The notes under the pieces: generated by a model
Seen by the model: only the letters and a program-made list of their open reading frames with translations
Database searches by the model: none
What the model was told of the DNA's origin: nothing
Shown here: positions 1 to 5,054 of the stretch, piece by piece
Position numbering within the stretch: the stretch's first letter is position 1
Layout of the letters: every line of letters begins with the position of its first letter
Program-made: the position numbers and the translations under genes
Assembly: GCA_021789565.1 (NCBI GenBank)
Contig: JAJYJL010000762.1
Location: 1 to 5,054 of the forward strand
Direction of reading: 5' to 3'
Source: Acidobacteriota bacterium
Lineage (GTDB): Bacteria; Acidobacteriota; Terriglobia; UBA7540
DNA: 5,054 bases

Positions 1-582
1 CAACCTCCACGGCTTTGAGAAAGCCGGAACAAATTGATAGGGACCAAATTTGATTTCTCCGCTGCCCAGGTCCATGCCGTAGAGCTTGCCGTCCTGTGCG
101 ATGGCGTAAATCAGGTTCCGGCCCTTGTCGATGGTCGGGGTTGCGTTCACGGCGTTGGGACACAGGAAGAACGGCTCGTCTTTGGCGACCACGGAACTTT
201 CAAATGTCCGCTGCCAGATCACTTTTCCCGTTCTGGCATCGAGCGCAAACAAATGATCGGAACTGCCCGCCACGTAAACCAGGTTCCGGATTCCTTCGGG
301 GGTGACGATGTGGCTGGCCGTGACGGGCGCCGTCAGGGCATTCAGCGCGAGTGGCGGATTGTCCAACTGAACGGACCATAGCAGTTGAAGCTGGCTCACG
401 TTCGCCGCCGTCAGGGTTGTTTCTTCGCTCGCCCAGCCCGTGCGCTGCGGATCATGGCCAAAGGTCGGCCAGTCACCCGCCATCATACGGATCGAAACTG
501 ACAAAAACAGAGCAAGCAGACAGGCCACAACCGCCAGGAGCAACCTGCTGGCTCGCCTTTTCAGACGCCGCGCATTCAGCAT
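1..582 (-). CDS. PQQ-like beta-propeller repeat protein, N-terminal part (truncated by window edge)
   Basis: The reading frame runs from an ATG at 582 leftwards through position 1 without a stop, giving 194 residues; the C-terminus lies outside the window. Residues 1-13 are basic, and residues 14-30 form a hydrophobic segment (LLLAVVACLLALFLSVS) that is a signal peptide or membrane anchor. It is followed by DWPTFGHDPQRTGW (37-50), the typical opening of PQQ-binding-like propeller proteins. Two blade repeats are clear: LVYVAGSSDHLFALDARTGK (101-120) leading into VIWQ, and LIYAIAQDGKLYGMDLGSGE (157-176), each with the family's D-x-x-(T/S)-G-(K/E) turn. Known members are periplasmic quinoprotein dehydrogenases or non-enzymatic propellers. 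Too little is present to say whether PQQ is bound. The frame stays open upstream into the enolase-type gene, so the start is not forced. ATG 582 was chosen because the signal segment follows it; its ribosome site is weak (AAGG at 595-598, 12 bases away). It lies downstream of the enolase-type gene and is probably co-transcribed. Confidence 0.88.
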   Translation of the reverse strand, partial: MLNARRLKRRASRLLLAVVACLLALFLSVSIRMMAGDWPTFGHDPQRTGWASEETTLTAANVSQLQLLWSVQLDNPPLALNALTAPVTASHIVTPEGIRNLVYVAGSSDHLFALDARTGKVIWQRTFESSVVAKDEPFFLCPNAVNATPTIDKGRNLIYAIAQDGKLYGMDLGSGEIKFGPYQFVPAFSKPWRL

Positions 583-713
583 CTGTTTGATCAACCTTGA
601 AAGTTTCCCGTTGTCATGGTCAACCCGCGCATCTTCCTTACAGCATTTCGTACGTCCATATGCGCCCGTCGAAAATTGTAACGACGCTCCTAGAACGCCA
701 CTGCAGCGCGACT

Positions 714-2045
714 TCACTGCTTTATCACCGTCCCATCGTACCTCCGGATGATTCCCCATCCGCCGTTCAGATGTTCGGGGCCGTCGCGGAACGGATGTTT
801 GGCGGCGAGTTGCTCATCGACTTCGATTCCCCAGCCCGGAGCGTCGCTGGCGTAGAGGTAACCATCCTTAAAGGTGGCGCAGCCCTTGAAGATTTCGGCC
901 TCGAGGCCTTCGATGATGCCGCCTTCCTGAATGCCGAAACTCGCGCTGGCGAGATCGAGGTGCAGTTGTGCGGTGTGGCCCACCGGTGAAACATCTCCCG
1001 GGCCATGCCAGGCGGTTTTCACTCCAAACTGTTCCGCCAGAATGGCGATCTTGCGCGACGGCGTCAGGCCACCGGCTTGCGACAGGTGCACGCGGATGTA
1101 ATCAATCAGGCGGCCTTCAATCAGGGGCTGCCACTCGTGCGGACTGTTGAACAGCTCGCCCATGGCGAGCGACGTTGTGCACTGTTGCCGGATCTGCCGG
1201 AAGTAGTCAATCTGCTCGGGCGAGAGCACATCTTCCAGATAGAAGAGTCGGATGGGCTCCAGTTCCTTGGCAAACTGGACAGCCTGGTGTGGGCTCACGC
1301 GCTCGTGCACGTCGTGGATCAACTCAATTTCTTCACCCAATTGCTTGCGGCACTCCCCCAGCACCTGCCGCGTCAGGCGCATATACGGTCCCGGCTCCCA
1401 CACCGGCCCTGAGTGCAGACCTCTAAGTGGCGGGCCGCTCGACGGGCCGTAGGACGACATGCCGGGAACACCCACCATCACCCTAATCACCTTGAAACCT
1501 TTCGCCATCAGCCCGCGCACTCGATCAACTGCTTCGGAAGGTTCCGTGCCGCCGGTGGTGCCGTAAACCAGGACCGCTTCTCGGACCTTGCCGCCCAGTA
1601 GCTGGTAGACGGGCAAGTTGGCCTGCCGTCCCTTGATGTCCCACAGCGCCTGGTCAACGCCGCTGATGGCATTGTTCAGCACAGGGCCGTTGCGCCAGTA
1701 CGAGCTGTTATAGCAGGCCTGCCAGGTGTCCTCGATACGATCGCAGGGTTTACCCAGCAGCAGTGGCTTGAGATATTTCTCTACCGCCGGGACAACGAGG
1801 TCTGCACGCTGAGTGAAGGTGGCGCAGCCGTAACCGTAAAGGCCGTGCTGGTCGGTGATGATCTTCACCACCACTAGACGCGCGCCGGAGGGTTGCGTGG
1901 TGATCACCTGAATGTCTTTGATGATGGGTGTCGGCAACCCGCGAGTCGCGTGCGCTTCCTGCTCCTTGGCTGCAAGTGGCTGTGCCGAAAGTGCCGCACC
2001 TACGGCCCCAGCCACGCCTAGCTTGAAGTATTGTCGTCTGTCCAT
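714..2045 (-). CDS. Tat-exported enolase-superfamily dehydratase, mannonate dehydratase (ManD)/RspA type
   Basis: This is a 443-residue protein of the mandelate racemase/muconate lactonizing enzyme group of the enolase superfamily. The N-terminus MDRRQYFKLG is a twin-arginine motif, followed by a hydrophobic stretch to about residue 26, so export by Tat is predicted. The capping domain follows to about residue 155 and the barrel after it. Mg ligands are D245 (IHDVHER), E271 (YLEDVLSPE) and E297 (MGELFNSPHEW), with H247 two residues after the first ligand. H347 and D351 lie in AWHGPGDVSP and E374 in FGIQE. R188 and Y199 sit in a Gly/Pro-rich loop (190-218) like the one carrying the Arg/Tyr pair of ManD. 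From family knowledge the likely reaction is dehydration of a sugar acid such as D-mannonate or D-gluconate; the actual substrate is unknown. The start at 2045 is set by AAGGAG (2052-2057) six bases upstream and by the Tat motif; the longer frame to 2213 adds an Arg-rich, non-conserved tail. Alternatives are galactonate-type dehydratase or a low-activity RspA-like member. Confidence 0.93.
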   Translation of the reverse strand: MDRRQYFKLGVAGAVGAALSAQPLAAKEQEAHATRGLPTPIIKDIQVITTQPSGARLVVVKIITDQHGLYGYGCATFTQRADLVVPAVEKYLKPLLLGKPCDRIEDTWQACYNSSYWRNGPVLNNAISGVDQALWDIKGRQANLPVYQLLGGKVREAVLVYGTTGGTEPSEAVDRVRGLMAKGFKVIRVMVGVPGMSSYGPSSGPPLRGLHSGPVWEPGPYMRLTRQVLGECRKQLGEEIELIHDVHERVSPHQAVQFAKELEPIRLFYLEDVLSPEQIDYFRQIRQQCTTSLAMGELFNSPHEWQPLIEGRLIDYIRVHLSQAGGLTPSRKIAILAEQFGVKTAWHGPGDVSPVGHTAQLHLDLASASFGIQEGGIIEGLEAEIFKGCATFKDGYLYASDAPGWGIEVDEQLAAKHPFRDGPEHLNGGWGIIRRYDGTVIKQ

Positions 2046-2051
2046 CAGATG

Positions 2052-2057
2052 CTCCTT
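2052..2057 (-). promoter_or_regulatory. Shine-Dalgarno site deciding the dehydratase start
   Basis: AAGGAG on the minus strand lies six bases before ATG 2045. It selects this Met, which begins the Tat signal, over the in-frame ATG at 2213, which would add 56 residues of low-complexity Arg-rich sequence. Confidence 0.85.
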
Positions 2058-2065
2058 TAATGCTG

Positions 2066-2097
2066 ATTTATATCTGCCGCCTTGCCACCGCCGGCAA
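2066..2097 (-). promoter_or_regulatory. Alternative proximal promoter for the dehydratase gene
   Basis: On the minus strand TTGCCG (2097 to 2092) and TATAAA (2072 to 2067) are 19 bases apart. Transcription would start near 2060, just ahead of the ribosome site. The -10 is good (5 of 6), while the -35 and spacing are mediocre. It competes with the candidate at 2279-2307. Confidence 0.25.
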
Positions 2098-2220
2098 GAA
2101 CAGCGCCGCCGTCGCCGCCGTTCTGCGCAAAGGCTCATCTGCAATAGCGATACAACTGAGCAGTACTTGCCGAAGTCGAATTGGGCAGGTCCATTGCTTG
2201 AAACCACCGGCAAGAGATGT

Positions 2221-2249
2221 TAGGCCGCGGCTCTGAAATCCGCGGCCTA
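2221..2249. terminator. Perfect 10-bp GC-rich inverted repeat, terminator-like hairpin
   Basis: TAGGCCGCGG (2221-2230) is perfectly complementary to CCGCGGCCTA (2240-2249) across a 9-base loop. On the plus strand it is followed by the loosely T-rich TCGTTCTTTCC, compatible with a weak intrinsic terminator of rightward transcription. On the minus strand no T-run follows, so there it would be a stable leader hairpin upstream of the dehydratase gene. No rightward gene ends here, so its role is uncertain. Confidence 0.55.
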
Positions 2250-2278
2250 TCGTTCTTTCCTGATCAAGACAGGGATGG

Positions 2279-2307
2279 ACGCTATCAAAGCATGCTGTGG
2301 CTGTCAA
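2279..2307 (-). promoter_or_regulatory. Candidate promoter for the dehydratase/propeller pair
   Basis: On the minus strand a consensus -35 box TTGACA (2307 to 2302) is followed after 17 bases by TAGCGT (2284 to 2279), a poor -10 match (3 of 6). Transcription would begin near 2272 and give a leader of roughly 225 bases that contains the GC hairpin. The perfect -35 with repeats immediately upstream would fit an activator-dependent promoter. This is inference. Confidence 0.35.
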
Positions 2308-2308
2308 A

Positions 2309-2328
2309 TGAAAACTGATGAAAACTGA
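2309..2328. repeat. Perfect tandem 10-bp direct repeat, operator-like
   Basis: TGAAAACTGA occurs twice back to back (2309-2318 and 2319-2328). On the minus strand this reads as two copies of TCAGTTTTCA ending two bases upstream of the TTGACA box at 2307. A 10-bp period places both copies on the same DNA face. Related GAAAC cores follow at 2332-2336 and 2347-2351. The arrangement suggests a multi-copy binding site for an unidentified regulator; the regulator is not encoded in the window. Confidence 0.6.
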
Positions 2329-2346
2329 TACGAAACGCGTCAGTTT
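2322..2346. repeat. 7-bp inverted repeat overlapping the tandem repeat
   Basis: AAACTGA (2322-2328) is matched by TCAGTTT (2340-2346) across an 11-base spacer. The left arm is the end of the second tandem copy, so the right arm acts as an inverted partial third copy. It may be part of an operator or a small hairpin. Confidence 0.4.
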
Positions 2347-2356
2347 GAAACAAGCT

Positions 2357-2385
2357 GGTTGAGGCTTTTGCGCCGCGCTTCAACC
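2357..2385. repeat. 9-bp imperfect inverted repeat
   Basis: GGTTGAGGC (2357-2365) pairs with GCTTCAACC (2377-2385) with one G-T wobble and an 11-base loop. There is no T-run on either side, so it is not a clear terminator. It may be a structured RNA element or chance. Confidence 0.4.
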
Positions 2386-2397
2386 CTGCAAATTGCG

Positions 2398-2424
2398 CTC
2401 CCAAACCGATAAGCCCGTTGGGAG
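2398..2424. repeat. 7-bp inverted repeat abutting the rightward -35 box
   Basis: CTCCCAA (2398-2404) pairs perfectly with TTGGGAG (2418-2424) across 13 bases. The right arm ends one base before TTGGCA at 2425, a position suitable for a regulator binding just upstream of the rightward promoter. Confidence 0.4.
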
Positions 2425-2454
2425 TTGGCATAGTTACGCGACCCCGGATATAAT
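2425..2454 (+). promoter_or_regulatory. Sigma70-like promoter candidate for the permease operon
   Basis: TTGGCA (2425-2430, 5 of 6 to consensus) and TATAAT (2449-2454, perfect) are 18 bases apart. It is the best rightward promoter match in the intergenic region. Transcription would begin near 2461, leaving about 275 bases of untranslated leader before the permease start. A second consensus TTGACA at 2655-2660 has no -10 at proper spacing. Confidence 0.5.
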
Positions 2455-2710
2455 CAGGGATTACCAGTAAGGCTGTGACGGTCCGAAACATCAAAGCCAT
2501 ATGCAGGATTGTCTCGGTTGAAACCGTTTGAATGTGTCGGAGGTCTCTTGGCGATATTGCGGGATAAGAGTTGCAAAGAGGTTGCATTCTCACCCTTTGT
2601 TGGGCTATTTTCACTGCCTTGGTTCTGATTCCTGATTTGATAAAGAATTCTCAATTGACACGCGGTCCGGAGTGCCGTGGGGCCGCAGGGCCCTCTGCTC
2701 TGCATGCGCG

Positions 2711-2723
2711 AAGGAGGCGGGAG
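2711..2723 (+). promoter_or_regulatory. Distant ribosome binding sequence of the permease
   Basis: AAGGAGG (2711-2717) and the overlapping-context GGAG (2720-2723) are the only anti-16S-like sequences before ATG 2736. Spacings of 18 and 12 bases are longer than usual, which suggests weak initiation or RNA folding that brings the site closer. Confidence 0.45.
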
Positions 2724-2735
2724 CTTCAATAATCC

Positions 2736-3566
2736 ATGGTTTCGTTTGAACTGTTATTTCCACTCTCTATCCTGGCAGGTTTCATTGGCGCAATGAGCGG
2801 CATGGGAGGCGGAGTTATCCTCATCCCTGCTTTGACTCTTCTCGGCATTGATATCAAGCACGCCATCGCCATCAGCATCCTTTCCGTGATTGCGACTTCG
2901 AGCGGTTCGGCCTCTGCGTACGTCCGTGACCACATTACCAATCTCAAGGTCGGTATGTTCCTTGAGATGTTCACCATTGTCGGCGCATTGGCGGGAGCGC
3001 GCATCACGCTGGCTTCGTCGCCGCGACCCCTTTACTTCATTTTTGGAGGGGTCCTCCTGGCATCGTGGATCGCGCTGCTCATGGGCAAGCACCTTTCGTG
3101 GCACAAGGTGCAGCAGCAGGACGGGTTCACCCGCTGGCTTGAACTGGAAGGCAGCTATCCCGATTACGCCACCGGGAAGACCGTGGAGTATAAGGCCCGG
3201 CGCGCGTACCTGGGCGCGCCGCTAATGTTTGGTGCGGGAATCATTGCCGGCCTGCTTGGCATCGGTGCGGGCGCGGTGAAGGTTCTCATCCACGATCTGG
3301 TGATGGGCCTTCCTCCCAAGGTTTCTACCACCACTAGCAATCTGATTATTGGTGTCACAGCGCTTGCGGGGACCAGCGTTTACCTGGCTGCCGGGTTCAT
3401 CAATCCGGGCATGGCCGTGCCGATCATCCTGGGAGTAGTTGCCGGCGCTTTCCTCGGCACACGGGTCCTCGTCCGCTTGACGAACCAGTCCGTGCGGGTC
3501 TTCTTTCTTGTGATTTTGCTGGTCCTGGCAATTGAAATGATTGCCAAGGGTGTGCAGGGTATATAG
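2736..3566 (+). CDS. TauE/SafE (TSUP) family anion permease
   Basis: This is a 276-residue integral inner-membrane protein, the usual length for TSUP transporters. It shows the family's internal duplication. Repeat one has GAMSGMGGGVILIP (18-31), then a hydrophobic helix with AIAISILSVIATSSGS (43-58). Repeat two has GLLGIGAGAVKVL (172-184), then PPKVSTTTSNLIIGVTALAG (193-212). About eight hydrophobic segments are seen, with a hydrophilic linker at roughly 118-160 (charged, RWLELEGSYPDYATGK) between the halves. Known relatives export sulfite, sulfoacetate or other small anions; no sulfur-metabolism gene lies in the window, so the substrate is unknown. ATG 2736 is the first possible start, because an in-frame TAA sits at 2730-2732. 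AAGGAGG at 2711-2717 is 18 bases away, and GGAG at 2720-2723 is 12 bases away, both unusually far. The DUF1634 gene follows two bases after the stop, indicating co-translation. Confidence 0.93.
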   Translation: MVSFELLFPLSILAGFIGAMSGMGGGVILIPALTLLGIDIKHAIAISILSVIATSSGSASAYVRDHITNLKVGMFLEMFTIVGALAGARITLASSPRPLYFIFGGVLLASWIALLMGKHLSWHKVQQQDGFTRWLELEGSYPDYATGKTVEYKARRAYLGAPLMFGAGIIAGLLGIGAGAVKVLIHDLVMGLPPKVSTTTSNLIIGVTALAGTSVYLAAGFINPGMAVPIILGVVAGAFLGTRVLVRLTNQSVRVFFLVILLVLAIEMIAKGVQGI

Positions 3567-3568
3567 CG

Positions 3569-3979
3569 ATGAGCGAATTAGAAACTTCTGTCAAAGCCAA
3601 GCCGGCCCCTCAGGCGCGCCAGTTTGAAATGGACGCCCTGGTGGGCACTATACTTCAGGACGGCGTTCTGCTCAGCTTGGGGCTGATCGTTGTCGGAATG
3701 GTCTGGCGGTGGTTCCGCACGGGCAGCCTCGCGATCGATTACCGGATTGCTGGAATAAATCTGTTCCAATTTGTGATTGATGAAATCCGCCTGGCTGTGC
3801 ATGGGGCCGTACGCCCTCACCTGATGATTAACCTGGGTATCGCGGTCCTGATGCTCACGCCCTTCATTCGCGTGGCCGCGTCAATGATCTACTTTATGAG
3901 TGTCCTAAGGAACTGGAAGTACACCCTGTTTACCGCCGTTGTCCTCATCGTTCTTACTTACAGCCTTTTTCTGCGCTGA
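3569..3979 (+). CDS. DUF1634 family membrane protein, TSUP companion
   Basis: This is a 136-residue protein with a polar N-terminus (1-20) and three hydrophobic segments at about 24-46, 86-112 and 117-135. It carries the motif MLTPFIRV (95-102) followed by a second part of the helix and the turn LRNWKYTLF. Sequence style, size and position match the DUF1634 family, whose genes are commonly found directly beside TauE/SafE permeases. The start ATG is two bases after the permease stop, with AGGG at 3556-3559 nine bases upstream, so translation is probably coupled. The biochemical role is not known. The tight linkage suggests an accessory subunit or assembly partner of the permease in the inner membrane. 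A region of about 30 residues between the first two helices (51-80) is amphipathic and may form a loop or a peripheral helix. Confidence 0.85.
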   Translation: MSELETSVKAKPAPQARQFEMDALVGTILQDGVLLSLGLIVVGMVWRWFRTGSLAIDYRIAGINLFQFVIDEIRLAVHGAVRPHLMINLGIAVLMLTPFIRVAASMIYFMSVLRNWKYTLFTAVVLIVLTYSLFLR

Positions 3980-4028
3980 TATTCCGACTGGATGAGACTG
4001 TCGTGTGGGGTCCGCAAACTTGGTTCCC

Positions 4029-4058
4029 TCGACTTTTCTGCTACTGGAAGATTAGAAT
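4029..4058 (+). promoter_or_regulatory. Weak promoter candidate before the antiporter
   Basis: TCGACT (4029-4034, 4 of 6) and TAGAAT (4053-4058, 5 of 6) are 18 bases apart within the 130-base gap between the DUF1634 and antiporter genes. No terminator hairpin was found in this gap, so read-through from the permease operon is equally possible. Confidence 0.3.
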
Positions 4059-4096
4059 GTGGGCGTGTGCTGCCTTGACTGATTTTCCCCCTCGGT

Positions 4097-4102
4097 AAGG
4101 AG
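4097..4102 (+). promoter_or_regulatory. Shine-Dalgarno site deciding the GTG start
   Basis: AAGGAG lies seven bases before GTG 4110, an ideal spacing. The next in-frame ATG is at residue 29, inside the conserved GQPAMLGEI helix, which would remove the first membrane segment. Confidence 0.85.
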
Positions 4103-4109
4103 AATCTGC

Positions 4110-5054
4110 GTGCCGCTTATCGAAGCGCTGTTGCTACTCTTGATCCTTTCCCGGACTTTTGGAGAAATCTCAGAACACTTTGGGCAGCCCGCTATGCTTG
4201 GTGAAATTGCAGCAGGCGTAGTGCTTGGGCCCTCCGTTTTCGGAGTAGTCACCTTTACCGATGAAATCAAAGGGATTGCCGACTTGGGGGTTCTGCTCCT
4301 GGTTTTTCTGGCCGGAATGGACATGAACCTGGATACTCTATGGAAGTCGTTCCGTGGTCGTGGTACCTTGGTTGGAACTGCTGGCTTTGTCCTTCCCATG
4401 TTTCTTGGGGTCTTAGTGGGGCTGGCATTTCACCTTGACGCTACTCGGTCGAGCTTCATCGGTTTGTGCGTGGCGATTACGGCTCTCCCCGTGAGTGTCC
4501 GGATCCTGATGGATATTGGCAAGGTTCAGACCGAAATTGGCCGGAGGATCATTTCAGCAGCCATATTCAACGATGTGACTTCGCTCCTGATCCTTGGCGT
4601 CGTCCTTGATGTCAAGGGAAAAGGAGGTGGCTCTACCACAGCTTTCGTGTCCACGGGCCTGGCACTGGTTAAGGCAGTTACGTTCATGACCGGGTTCGTT
4701 CTCGTTGCCCGGCTTGCAAAGCGATATTCTCCCCAGCGGTTCGCGTGGTCCCGAAACCCCTTCGATCGGCTGCTTGTCCGGCTCAAAGGGAAAGAGTCCG
4801 TCTTTGCCGTCGCTCTGTTGTTTGTCATTGCGTTTGCCAGTTTTTCGCAGGTCCTCGGCTTGCAGTTTGTGGTTGGGGCTTTTTTCGGATCGATGCTCCT
4901 CAGTTACGAGGTATTGGGGAAGGTCAGATTCCTGGAGGTGCAGAAGACGGCTTCCGATATCACCATGGGTTTCCTGGGTCCGATCTTCTTCTCGGCGATC
5001 GGGCTTGAATTCGATGCTGCAAGTCTGAGGAATTGGGGATTGGTCGCGGTGATT
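4110..5054 (+). CDS. CPA2/Kef-type cation:proton antiporter, N-terminal part (truncated by window edge)
   Basis: An open frame of 315 residues starts at GTG 4110 and continues past the window end. The start is supported by AAGGAG (4097-4102) seven bases upstream and by the immediate hydrophobic first helix (PLIEALLLLLILSR). Family landmarks in order are: GQPAMLGEIAAGVVLGPSVF (25-44), the typical Kef/NapA helix; GVLLLVFLAGMDM (60-72); ITALPVSVRILMDIGK (123-138), corresponding to the unwound helix of the ion site; AAIFNDVTSLLILG (150-163), with N154-D155 as the ion-binding pair; and GPIFFSAIGLEFD (290-302). The protein is an inner-membrane exchanger of Na+ or K+ for H+. The Asn-Asp pair, instead of Asp-Asp, is associated with electroneutral exchange in related families, which is an inference here. 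The C-terminus, where a TrkA-N (RCK) domain would mark a KefB/KefC type, is not visible. It lies downstream of, and may be co-transcribed with, the permease pair. Confidence 0.92.
   Translation, partial: MPLIEALLLLLILSRTFGEISEHFGQPAMLGEIAAGVVLGPSVFGVVTFTDEIKGIADLGVLLLVFLAGMDMNLDTLWKSFRGRGTLVGTAGFVLPMFLGVLVGLAFHLDATRSSFIGLCVAITALPVSVRILMDIGKVQTEIGRRIISAAIFNDVTSLLILGVVLDVKGKGGGSTTAFVSTGLALVKAVTFMTGFVLVARLAKRYSPQRFAWSRNPFDRLLVRLKGKESVFAVALLFVIAFASFSQVLGLQFVVGAFFGSMLLSYEVLGKVRFLEVQKTASDITMGFLGPIFFSAIGLEFDAASLRNWGLVAVI

Larger units (their letters stand above)
2046..2735. other. Divergent intergenic control region without a credible gene
   Basis: About 690 bases separate the leftward dehydratase gene from the rightward permease gene. 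Open frames here (for example minus 2285-2614 and 2454-2729, plus up to 2223) encode no recognisable domain and lack good ribosome sites. The region holds four inverted repeats, one tandem 10-bp repeat, candidate promoters in both directions and a long leader in front of the permease. These are listed separately. It is long for a bacterial promoter region, so an unrecognised small RNA or a decayed gene is possible, but none could be identified. Confidence 0.7.

Noticed and set aside
583..759. Upstream in-frame extension of the propeller gene into the dehydratase 3' end
   Set aside because: The frame is open, but the added residues resemble no signal or domain, and the hydrophobic leader fits a start at 582.
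1005..1412. Plus-strand open frames inside the dehydratase gene
   Set aside because: They lie antisense to a well-supported enzyme gene and show no family features; they arise from GC-rich codon bias.
2046..2213. N-terminal extension of the dehydratase frame to an ATG at 2213
   Set aside because: It adds an Arg-rich low-complexity tail before the Tat motif, while the internal ATG at 2045 has an ideal ribosome site and begins the signal peptide.
2315..2336. CTGATGA followed by GAAAC, resembling a hammerhead ribozyme core
   Set aside because: The sequence between the two boxes cannot form stem II, and no stem III of usable length precedes a GTC; the match comes from the tandem repeat.
2285..2614. 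Minus-strand 109-codon open frame in the intergenic region
   Set aside because: No recognisable domain, no good ribosome site, and it overlaps the rightward promoter and repeats; most likely noncoding.
2655..2660. Consensus TTGACA upstream of the permease
   Set aside because: The 15-19 bases downstream are GC-rich with no -10-like hexamer, so it is unlikely to be a complete sigma70 promoter.
2454..2729. Minus-strand 91-codon open frame before the permease
   Set aside because: The composition is unlike a protein, no family resemblance was seen, and it overlaps the permease leader.
4052..4399. Minus-strand open frame over the antiporter start
   Set aside because: It is antisense to conserved antiporter helices and has no recognisable domain.

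Overview
The window holds five protein-coding genes in two divergent groups, separated by a gene-free stretch of about 690 bases. The DNA is moderately GC-rich. A twin-arginine-exported enolase-superfamily protein lies next to a membrane-anchored PQQ-type beta-propeller opening with a DWPTFGHDPQRTG-like motif. That pairing is frequent in soil and heterotrophic Acidobacteriota (and some Planctomycetota or Verrucomicrobiota). This taxonomic guess rests on gene style only; no rRNA or marker gene is present.

Left half, minus strand. A mannonate-dehydratase/RspA-type enolase-superfamily enzyme (714-2045) carries a Tat signal and keeps all recognisable catalytic residues. After a 131-base gap it is followed on the same strand by the N-terminal 194 residues of a PQQ-like beta-propeller protein (582 to 1, cut by the window edge). 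Both look extracytoplasmic. A role in periplasmic sugar-acid or polyol breakdown is plausible but inferred.

Middle, 2046-2735. This stretch has no credible gene but is rich in signal-like sequence. It has a perfect 10-bp GC-rich inverted repeat (2221-2249) and a perfect tandem 10-bp repeat (2309-2328) touching a consensus TTGACA on the minus strand. It also has two further inverted repeats (2357-2385, 2398-2424) and a good sigma70-like promoter facing right (TTGGCA-18-TATAAT, 2425-2454).

Right half, plus strand. A TauE/SafE (TSUP) permease (2736-3566) is followed after two bases by a DUF1634 small membrane protein (3569-3979), its known genomic companion. After 130 bases comes a CPA2/Kef-type cation:proton antiporter that starts at a GTG (4110) with a strong ribosome binding site and runs off the window end. 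The first two probably form one transporter unit for export of sulfite, an organosulfonate or another small anion. The antiporter may supply linked ion or pH homeostasis.

No mobile element, CRISPR array, tRNA or rRNA was seen. The window looks like ordinary chromosomal metabolism and transport. The most unusual part is the divergent control region.
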